A stretch of DNA of 11,880 bases from NCBI GenBank assembly GCA_016193385.1, contig JACPSF010000066.1, positions 1-11,880 of the forward strand. The letters run 5' to 3'. Within the stretch, counting starts at the first letter, position 1, and every line of letters starts with the position of its first letter. Source of the DNA: Deltaproteobacteria bacterium. GTDB lineage: Bacteria > Desulfobacterota_B > Binatia > UBA9968. The notes under the pieces were generated by a model. It ran no database searches. It saw only the letters and a program-made list of their open reading frames with translations, and was not told the DNA's origin. Below, piece by piece: positions 7,350-11,880 of this stretch. The position numbers were made by a program, and so were the translations under genes.

Positions 7350-8507
7350 ATGATGGCCGGCCGTGTCGCGATTGTAGGAGTCGGATTTACGACCGCCCAG
7401 CCCACCACGCCCTTTCTTTCCTTCAAAGAACTGATATTCGAAGCTGCGCAGAAAGCTTATTTGGATGCTGCTGTCGAGCCCGCTCAGATCGGTGCGTTCG
7501 TCACCTGCGCGGAGGACCTCAACGAGGGCATTTCGATCTTCGATGAATACACCCCGGATCAGCTCGGCGCCATGCAGAAGCCGATGCACACGCTTACTGA
7601 GGACGGGCTTTACGGCATCGCGGACGCGGTCATGCAGATCCAGGCTGGAGTGGCCGATCTCGTGGCGGTGGAAGCCCACAGTAAAGCCTCCAATATCATG
7701 GCCCCCGGCTGGCTGCTCGATTACGCTCTCGATCCTCTTTGGAACCGCCCGCTCGCCTTTAACCCGCAGGCCCTCGCCGGCCTGGAGATGAATGGTTTCC
7801 TCCATGAAACCGGGATCACCCCAGCGCAGTGTGCCCATGTGGTAGCGAAAAACCGGACCCAAGCGTTGCGTAATCCCGCAGCCGCCTATCCCCTGCGGCT
7901 TAACCCCGACGATATCGAGGGTTCTCCGTATCTTTCCTATCCGCTGCGTGCGGCAGAAACCGCCCAGGCGGCCGACGGCTGCGCTGTCATCGTTGTAGCA
8001 AACGAAAGGAAAGCACGGGAGCTGCGTTCCGATCCCGTGTGGATAAAAGGCTTCGGGTTTGCGAGCGATAGCCCGACGCTCGAATCGCGGAGCTGGGCTC
8101 TGCCCGCCTATGCCTACACGGCGGCTGAGATGGCTTACCGCCAGGCCGGTATCCAAAATCCGCCCGACGAGGTCGACCTGTTCGAAGTGGATGACACCTA
8201 CGCTTACAAGGAACTCCAACACCTGATAGCCTTGAAACTCTACGCCCAACCGGGCGACGCCGGCAGAGCCGTTGAATCCGGTGAAACCAAACTGGGAGGT
8301 CCCACTCCTGTTAACGTATCGGGAGGAGCGTTGGGAATGGGCGCGATGTTGGAGGCCGGCGGCCTCTACCGGATCGTGGAGCTGGTATTGCAGCTCCGAG
8401 GTCGGGCCGGACGGCGTCAGGTGGCCAACGCCAGGACCGGACTTGCGCTATCTTGGCGTGGCGTGCCGACCGCGAGCGGTGCCGTGGTGATTCTGAGTAG
8501 TGAATAG
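7350..8507 (+). CDS. Thiolase-fold protein, SCP2/lipid-transfer type, lacking catalytic residues (copy 1)
   Basis: This is a 385-residue thiolase-superfamily protein. It begins RVAIVGVGFT and carries the C-terminal ELVLQLRGRAGRRQV and VNVSGGAL segments typical of SCP2-type acetyl-CoA acetyltransferases. By motif alignment the nucleophilic Cys (usually xCASG) corresponds to Thr83 in LTEDG. The His of the EVHD-like motif is Asp281 (EVDDTY), and the His of SGG..xGHP is Ala332 (GAM). True thiolysis or condensation is therefore unlikely. A structural subunit, a carbon-carbon lyase (compare Ltp2) or a non-thiolase acyl-CoA enzyme is more plausible. It is followed by a second thiolase-fold protein and two DUF35 proteins, the usual partners of such enzymes. 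GGTGAG (7341-7346) suits ATG 7353 slightly better than ATG 7350; the difference is one Met. The last codons and stop lie in a repeat. Confidence 0.85.
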   Translation: MMAGRVAIVGVGFTTAQPTTPFLSFKELIFEAAQKAYLDAAVEPAQIGAFVTCAEDLNEGISIFDEYTPDQLGAMQKPMHTLTEDGLYGIADAVMQIQAGVADLVAVEAHSKASNIMAPGWLLDYALDPLWNRPLAFNPQALAGLEMNGFLHETGITPAQCAHVVAKNRTQALRNPAAAYPLRLNPDDIEGSPYLSYPLRAAETAQAADGCAVIVVANERKARELRSDPVWIKGFGFASDSPTLESRSWALPAYAYTAAEMAYRQAGIQNPPDEVDLFEVDDTYAYKELQHLIALKLYAQPGDAGRAVESGETKLGGPTPVNVSGGALGMGAMLEAGGLYRIVELVLQLRGRAGRRQVANARTGLALSWRGVPTASGAVVILSSE

Positions 8508-8576
8508 CAAATCCTAAATAGTTAAAGCTGCGCTGGAGGGCGAATCCATTCACTATTCGCCATTCACTATTTGCTA
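8498..8576. repeat. Opposed heptamer repeat arrays between the thiolase-fold genes
   Basis: Heptamers of consensus TAGYRAA run head-to-tail on the plus strand at 8498-8525 (four units, some degenerate). They run on the minus strand at 8542-8576 (five units, read there as TAGCAAA, TAGTGAA, TGGCGAA, TAGTGAA, TGGATTC). The two arrays form an imperfect inverted repeat around a GC-rich spacer, so the transcript could fold into a hairpin. The stop codon of the upstream gene (8505-8507) lies inside the first array. The downstream ATG (8582) follows directly, without a visible Shine-Dalgarno. Confidence 0.75.
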
Positions 8577-8581
8577 ATTTT

Positions 8582-9757
8582 ATGGGTTATCGTCGAGTAG
8601 CTATTGTCGGGGCTGGCATGACCAAGTTCATGCGCCGGGCCCTGGAGTCTCCGAAGGAATTGGCATGGCTCGCATCGAAGGCGGCGCTGGACTCAGCCGA
8701 GATGAGCATCGACCAAGTCGGTTGCGTCGTCCTGGGCAGCGCGCCGGACGCCTTCGATGGAATGCACATGAAGGGCGAGTACCTGTCCGATGGCTGCGGC
8801 GGCTGGAGGAAACCATTTCTCAGGTGCTACGTGGGCGGGGGCACGGGCGTGTACGCGGTGGCACAAGGCTGGTTTCAGGTGGCCTCCGGCCTCTTCGACA
8901 CTGCTCTGGTCGTATGCGAAGAGAAGATGTCTCATTACGAACCCCATCCGCAAGCGGCCTTTCGGACGATCTTCGACCCCATCACCGAGCAGCCGCTGAA
9001 ACCCAATCTGCTATGGATTTTCGCCCTCGAGCAAAACCGCTATATGCAAAGGCACGGAATCACGCTCGGGGAGATCGCCCGCGTGTCGGTCAAAAACAAG
9101 CGCAATGCCCTCGATCATCCGGCAGCGCAACTCGGCGCTCAACTCACCGTAAAGGACGTACTTGCCTCAGAGGTTATCGCCTGGCCGGTCCACCGGCTGA
9201 TGGTGAGCCCGACCAGCGACGGGGCCGCGGCAGTGATCCTGGCCGCCGAGGACGTGGCGCGGCGCGCGACTTCGAAACCGATCTGGGTCCAGGGAGTCGG
9301 TTGGTGCCTGGATAGCGCCTACTGGACCAACCGCGATCTCTATTACCCCGAATACGTGGAGAAGGCTGCCTGGATGGCCTACCGCATGGCGGGCATCCGC
9401 GAGCCTAGGAAGGAGATCAACATCGCCGAGCCCTATGATCCTTTCGCCTACAAGGAACTTCATCATTTGGAAGGCCTGCAACTGGCGCCCAAGGGTCAAG
9501 CACCCAAGCTCCTCGCCGACGGCGTCTTTGACCGTAACGGAAATTTGCCCGCCACTCCCTCAGGCGGGCTTCTCGGAGTCGGGAACCCCATCGCGGCCGC
9601 CGGGACCATGAAGATCTGCGAGCTGTTCTGGCAGCTTCGCGGCGAGGCCGGCCCACGCCAGGTCCCAGGCAAACCCGAGCGTGGAGTAGCCCAGGCCTGG
9701 GGTGATCTTATGCAAGTTGGATCCGTCGTGGTTTGTGGCACCAAGGAGCCGGGATGA
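8582..9757 (+). CDS. Thiolase-fold protein, SCP2/lipid-transfer type, lacking catalytic residues (copy 2)
   Basis: This is a 391-residue thiolase-superfamily protein. It opens with YRRVAIVGAGMTKF and ends with PSGGLLGVGNPIAAAG (326-341) and ELFWQLRGEAGPRQV (347-361), as in SCP2-type acetyl-CoA acetyltransferases. It keeps the EEKMS motif (113-117), but the nucleophilic Cys position reads Gly86 (GGTG instead of CASG), the EVHD His is Tyr285 (EPYDPF), and the GHP His is Asn335 (GNP). A nearby Cys82 is four residues from the expected site. Copies 1 and 2 share AYKEL(Q/H)HL and probably form a heterodimer or a paired complex with the DUF35 proteins. Ltp2-type retro-aldolases are a precedent for tyrosine replacing thiolase catalytic residues. 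No Shine-Dalgarno is visible upstream of ATG 8582; the N-terminus fits the family there. Confidence 0.87.
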   Translation: MGYRRVAIVGAGMTKFMRRALESPKELAWLASKAALDSAEMSIDQVGCVVLGSAPDAFDGMHMKGEYLSDGCGGWRKPFLRCYVGGGTGVYAVAQGWFQVASGLFDTALVVCEEKMSHYEPHPQAAFRTIFDPITEQPLKPNLLWIFALEQNRYMQRHGITLGEIARVSVKNKRNALDHPAAQLGAQLTVKDVLASEVIAWPVHRLMVSPTSDGAAAVILAAEDVARRATSKPIWVQGVGWCLDSAYWTNRDLYYPEYVEKAAWMAYRMAGIREPRKEINIAEPYDPFAYKELHHLEGLQLAPKGQAPKLLADGVFDRNGNLPATPSGGLLGVGNPIAAAGTMKICELFWQLRGEAGPRQVPGKPERGVAQAWGDLMQVGSVVVCGTKEPG

Positions 9758-9825
9758 AATTGTCAGTCAAAACGTTTGAACGTTTTAAACGGTTCAAACT
9801 GTTCCAGCCGTTCAAGCCGTTATGA
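9754..9825 (+). CDS. 23-codon micro-ORF at the thiolase/DUF35 junction
   Basis: ATG 9754 overlaps the stop of the preceding thiolase-fold gene (ATGA). Its own TGA (9823-9825) overlaps the ATG of the following DUF35 gene (ATGA). AAGGAG (9743-9748) lies five bases upstream, the best ribosome site in this cluster, whereas the DUF35 ATG has none. The peptide is basic and aromatic, with alternating Phe-Lys/Arg (for example FERFKRFKLF), because it is encoded by a short-unit repeat. It may be only a coupling leader that hands ribosomes to the DUF35 gene. No function as a peptide can be claimed. Confidence 0.4.
   Translation: MKLSVKTFERFKRFKLFQPFKPL
9774..9821. repeat. CGTTCAA-type short repeat with an inverted repeat
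   Basis: Roughly 8-10-nt units built on CGTTCAA or CGTTTGAA fill the junction. The first part is an imperfect palindrome: GTTTGAAC (9774-9781) and GTTCAAAC (9792-9799) flank GTTTTAAAC. The insert is bounded by ATGAA at 9754-9758 and 9822-9826. That pattern would be expected if the repeat was inserted between the original ribosome site and start codon of the DUF35 gene. Confidence 0.65.
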
Positions 9826-10349
9826 AGGGCGAACCAAAGATTGTTAGAGGCACGCCGCTCGATGAGGCGGAGTTAAAGCGGCGGAAGATTTTTACGATCG
9901 CTTATATCCCCAAGCTCCGCTACACCTGGGACACGGGAGAGGCGATCGGTCGCTACCTGGCAGAGCTGAAGCGCGGCCGGTTGATCGCGCGGCGTTGCCG
10001 AAAGTGCGACCGCGTCATGATCCCACCGCGCATGTTCTGTGAGCGCTGCTTTCGTCCGACGGACGATTGGGTCTACGTCAAAGACACCGGAACGGTAAAC
10101 ACCTTCTCCCTCTGTTACGTGAGCTGGGATGTGCGCCGTCTGAAGCGGCCGGAGATCCCGGCCGTGATTGAGATCGATGGCGCCTCGGCGGGCATGGGCA
10201 TTCTGCATATTCTTAAGAAGGTTGAACCCCGGAGCGTACGAATAGGAATGCGCGTCAAGGCGGTCTGGAAGCCCAGGTCCCGGCGCGTCGGCAGCATTAC
10301 CGACATCGCGTGTTGGGAACCGCTTCCTCTTCGAGGTTCAAGGGTTTAA
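9822..10349 (+). CDS. DUF35 family protein, zinc ribbon plus OB fold (copy 1)
   Basis: This is a 175-residue protein of the DUF35 (OB-fold acyl-CoA-associated) family, which partners thiolase-fold enzymes and helps bind or channel CoA substrates. An N-terminal helical part (about 35-55, GEAIGRYLAELKRG) precedes a rubredoxin-like zinc ribbon with Cys59/Cys62 and Cys73/Cys76 (CRKC, CERC). An OB fold of about 80 residues then ends in IGMRVKAVWKP...GSITDI. There are 58 residues before the first Cys, more than in copy 2. ATG 9822 has no Shine-Dalgarno and overlaps the stop of the micro-ORF upstream, so it may be translated by coupling. The last residues and the stop codon run into a short repeat, so the natural C-terminus may have been altered. 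It likely pairs with one of the two upstream thiolase-fold proteins. Confidence 0.88.
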   Translation: MKGEPKIVRGTPLDEAELKRRKIFTIAYIPKLRYTWDTGEAIGRYLAELKRGRLIARRCRKCDRVMIPPRMFCERCFRPTDDWVYVKDTGTVNTFSLCYVSWDVRRLKRPEIPAVIEIDGASAGMGILHILKKVEPRSVRIGMRVKAVWKPRSRRVGSITDIACWEPLPLRGSRV

Positions 10350-10376
10350 GAGTGCCAAGGTTAAAGGGTTAAGGAG
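10335..10376. repeat. GGTTCAAGG-type short repeat between the DUF35 genes
   Basis: The spacer consists of degenerate units such as GGTTCAAGG, GTTTAAG, CCAAGG, TTAAAGG and GTTAAGG. It supplies the TAA stop of the first DUF35 gene (10347-10349). At its 3' end it also supplies the AAGGAG ribosome site (10371-10376) for the second. The units resemble those at 9774-9821. Confidence 0.55.
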
Positions 10377-10383
10377 TTCTGAC

Positions 10384-10854
10384 GTGACACGAGCACGATC
10401 ACGAGAAACGGAAATGCGCACCTGGCGCGGAGAGATTCCGATCCGGTCGCTCTACACTGCGGGAGTTGCCGGGCAGTCTTTCCTCGAAGCGTTGAAGGAG
10501 CGCGGTAAGCTCGTCGGCACACGCTGCGACGCCTGCCGGCAAGTCTATGTACCGTCGAGACTATTCTGCGAGCGCTGCTTCGCCGAGCTCACCGAAGAAG
10601 TCGAGGTCAAGCCGGAGGGCAGGCTCGCAAGCTTCACCTTCTGCTCTGTGGAGCGCGATGGCAGTCCTCTCAGGCGGCCGCTCGCCTTGGCTCTGGTACA
10701 GCTCGATGGAGCCACCACGTTTTTTCTCCATCGCCTTCTCGATGTGACCGAGCCTTCACAGGTTCGCATCGGCGCCCGCGTGAAGGCTGTGATCAAGCCA
10801 AAGGCCAAGCGCAAAGGTTCCATCCTGGATATCGAAGGCTTCCGGCTGATCTAA
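10384..10854 (+). CDS. DUF35 family protein, zinc ribbon plus OB fold (copy 2)
   Basis: This is a 156-residue second DUF35 protein. The helical segment SFLEALKERGKLVG leads into a zinc ribbon with Cys48/Cys51 (CDAC) and Cys62/Cys65 (CERC). An OB fold then ends in IGARVKAVIKPKAKRKGSILDI. It shares FCERCF and the RVKAV.KP..(K/R).GSI.DI C-terminal pattern with copy 1, consistent with duplication and divergence. A GTG start at 10384 is supported by AAGGAG seven bases upstream; the alternative ATG at 10414 (residue 11) has no such site. It is the last gene of the thiolase/DUF35 cluster. Two DUF35 and two thiolase-fold genes suggest two cognate pairs or one four-subunit complex, as with known thiolase/DUF35 partners. 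The substrate is unknown. Confidence 0.88.
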   Translation: MTRARSRETEMRTWRGEIPIRSLYTAGVAGQSFLEALKERGKLVGTRCDACRQVYVPSRLFCERCFAELTEEVEVKPEGRLASFTFCSVERDGSPLRRPLALALVQLDGATTFFLHRLLDVTEPSQVRIGARVKAVIKPKAKRKGSILDIEGFRLI

Positions 10855-11051
10855 ATTAACTCCTCAGACCTCTGCGAGCGGGGTTAGCCTCATCTCGCAT
10901 CACCACTAAACGCTGGTTTCATTCTCTTGATTGAAGCTTGGCGATTTTTCTTCGTCAAAATGACAGCGATAGTTAGGGCAGAACGGACCATGGAAGTTGC
11001 CCCTACAAGGGTTAAAGGATCTGCCCGAGTATAGAGCGGACTGAGGACGGG

Positions 11052-11104
11052 AGCCCGATTCTCTATCAGATGGATGAGTCTGTCTGTGGGAATCGGGCTT
11101 TTTT
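11052..11104 (+). terminator. Rho-independent terminator of the thiolase/DUF35 cluster
   Basis: AGCCCGATTC (11052-11061) pairs perfectly with GAATCGGGCT (11090-11099) and is followed by a run of six T. The 28-nt loop is long for an intrinsic terminator. The stem and T tract fit transcription on the plus strand only. It lies about 200 bases after the last DUF35 stop codon and would insulate the integrase gene from the operon. Confidence 0.75.
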
Positions 11105-11176
11105 GTTTCCGCAAGAAGCAGCTAATCCCCGGCGGGCGCAGTGAAAAAGAAGCGTTCAGCTATCAGCTTACTTTAC

Positions 11177-11197
11177 CCCTCTCCCACTGGGAGAGGG
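11177..11197. repeat. GC-rich palindromic repeat (REP-like)
   Basis: CCCTCTCCC (11177-11185) and GGGAGAGGG (11189-11197) form a perfect 9-bp stem with a 3-nt loop, followed by the G-rich tail CGAGGGTGAGGG. From memory, sequences of this form occur as dispersed intergenic repeats in many proteobacterial-type genomes. No T run follows, so it is not a typical intrinsic terminator. Confidence 0.6.
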
Positions 11198-11244
11198 CGA
11201 GGGTGAGGGCACCTGATTGATGAATCGACCAACGGGAGGTCGCC

Positions 11245-11880
11245 ATGGAAAACGCCAAAATGAAGAGTCTAGTTGACCAGCGGCTCAGAGCGACAAATCA
11301 GAGCGCGCAACCGGGCATGAACTCCTCGCCTCCCTCGGTCCCGCCAAAACCCAGGCTGCTTGACCAGGTGCGCCAGGCAATCCGCGCGCGACACTATAGC
11401 CCAAGGACTGAGGAAACGTATGTCGGCTGGATCAAACGATTCATCTTTTATCACAACAAGCGCCATCCCGCCCAGATGGACGAGCAAGAAATTGCTCGGT
11501 TTCTCTCCAGCCTAGCGACCGAGTCCCACGTTAGCTCGTCAACTCAGAATCAAGCCTTCAACGCGCTTTTGTTTCTTTATCAGGAAGTGCTCCAGAGAAA
11601 GATTGGTCTGATTGAAGGTGTCGTTCGCGCCAAAAGACATAGGCGCTTGCCGGTCGTCCTTACAAAAGAAGAAGTCCAGCGGCTTCTGGCTTGTCTGGAG
11701 GGTACTCCGTGGTTAATGGCCATGCTTCTGTATGGCGCTGGTCTGCGGCTCATGGAGTGTTGTCGTCTTAGAGTCAAGGATATCGACTTTTCCAGCAACC
11801 AGATTGTCGTTCGGGCTGGAAAGGGCGACAAGGACCGGCACACGATGCTTCCCGCAGCAGTGAAAGAACCCCTCCTCCGA
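11245..11880 (+). CDS. intI: Integron integrase (tyrosine recombinase), 5' part, truncated by the window end
   Basis: IntI-type tyrosine recombinases insert and excise gene cassettes at attI/attC sites. The 212 residues visible contain the SAM-like N-terminal core-binding domain (about 37-120, with [20 protein letters not shown] and [18 protein letters not shown]). The integron-integrase signature [16 protein letters not shown] follows (about 133-148). The catalytic domain opens with [22 protein letters not shown], where Arg168 is the first catalytic Arg, and reaches the beta-hairpin Lys region GKGDKDR (192-198). These blocks closely follow IntI1, which separates it from XerC/D. The IntI-specific insert, the HxxR motif and the Tyr nucleophile would lie beyond 11880. 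ATG 11245 has an excellent GGGAGG at 11234-11239. No cassettes or attC sites are visible on the left; the adjoining cluster lacks attC and ends in its own terminator. Confidence 0.92.
   Translation, partial: MENAKMKSLVDQRLRATNQSAQPGMNSSPPSVPPKPRLLDQVRQAIRARHYSPRTEETYVGWIKRFIFYHNKRHPAQMDEQEIARFLSSLATESHVSSSTQNQAFNALLFLYQEVLQRKIGLIEGVVRAKRHRRLPVVLTKEEVQRLLACLEGTPWLMAMLLYGAGLRLMECCRLRVKDIDFSSNQIVVRAGKGDKDRHTMLPAAVKEPLLR

Larger units (their letters stand above)
10855..11244. other. 390-bp non-coding region between the DUF35 gene and the integrase
   Basis: No convincing gene is present; the longest minus-strand frame here (10890-11114) crosses the terminator stem and resembles nothing. Contents, left to right, are possible remnants of dispersed repeats (GTCAAAATGAC near 10954, and TTAGGGCA pairing loosely with TGCCCCTA around 10973-11009), an intrinsic terminator, and a strong GC-rich palindrome. 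As the region upstream of an integron integrase it is where attI would be expected, but no GTTRRRY core site was found by eye. Confidence 0.6.

Noticed and set aside
8665..9315. A 216-codon plus-strand frame overlapping the second thiolase-fold gene
   Set aside because: It is an Arg/Gly-rich translation of another frame of a clear thiolase-fold gene, without its own start signals.
9774..9821. CRISPR-like array at the thiolase/DUF35 junction
   Set aside because: The units are 8-10 nt and contiguous with no spacers; it is a short-unit repeat, not a CRISPR array.
9998..10052. DUF35 Cys motifs read as a rubredoxin or zinc-finger regulator
   Set aside because: CxxC...CxxC followed by an OB-fold-length domain and linkage to thiolase-fold genes fits DUF35; there is no DNA-binding domain.
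10890..11114. A 74-codon minus-strand open frame in the intergenic region
   Set aside because: It runs through the terminator stem-loop, shows no recognisable motif and has no convincing ribosome site; taken as a chance frame.
10855..11244. attI or attC site next to the integrase
   Set aside because: GTT triplets at about 10973, 11009 and 10885 do not complete a GTTRRRY core, and no paired core sites were seen. A model-based search is still needed.

Overview
The window looks like chromosomal DNA from a moderately GC-rich, uncultured Gram-negative bacterium. A homodimeric (AceE-type) pyruvate dehydrogenase, a thiolase/DUF35 gene cluster and an integron integrase would fit a Deltaproteobacteria-like, Binatota-like or Methylomirabilota-like lineage. 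That placement is an inference from gene content, not from a marker gene.

Layout. Positions 1-34 are the 3' end of a plus-strand tRNA with an encoded CCA. A minus-strand lipoate-protein ligase family gene (58-777) follows and is divergent from a plus-strand pyruvate dehydrogenase operon: aceE (844-3552), aceF (3586-4881) and lpdA (4882-6324). A stand-alone 5'-3' exonuclease (6361-7257) sits directly downstream and is probably co-transcribed. The ligase family attaches lipoate (or a related acyl group) to the E2 lipoyl domain, so this block carries a complete PDH complex plus a candidate enzyme to activate it.

From 7350 to 10854 there are two thiolase-fold proteins followed by two DUF35 (zinc ribbon plus OB fold) proteins. 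Both thiolase-fold proteins appear to lack the catalytic Cys and His residues of true thiolases. The arrangement recalls thiolase-like/DUF35 partnerships such as the steroid side-chain retro-aldolase Ltp2-ChsH2 and BbsA/BbsB of toluene degradation. The substrate cannot be read from sequence. All three internal gene junctions carry short low-complexity repeats. One of them contains a 23-codon micro-ORF with an ideal ribosome binding site and stop/start overlaps at both ends.

Positions 10855-11244 are non-coding and hold an intrinsic terminator and a palindromic repeat. The window ends inside an integron-type tyrosine recombinase (11245 onward), truncated by the window edge. No convincing attI or attC was seen beside it.

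Most unusual points: a clean 12-residue loss in AceE immediately after the thiamine diphosphate/metal ligands; the doubled, catalytically degenerate thiolase/DUF35 module; and the micro-ORF embedded in a repeat at a gene junction.
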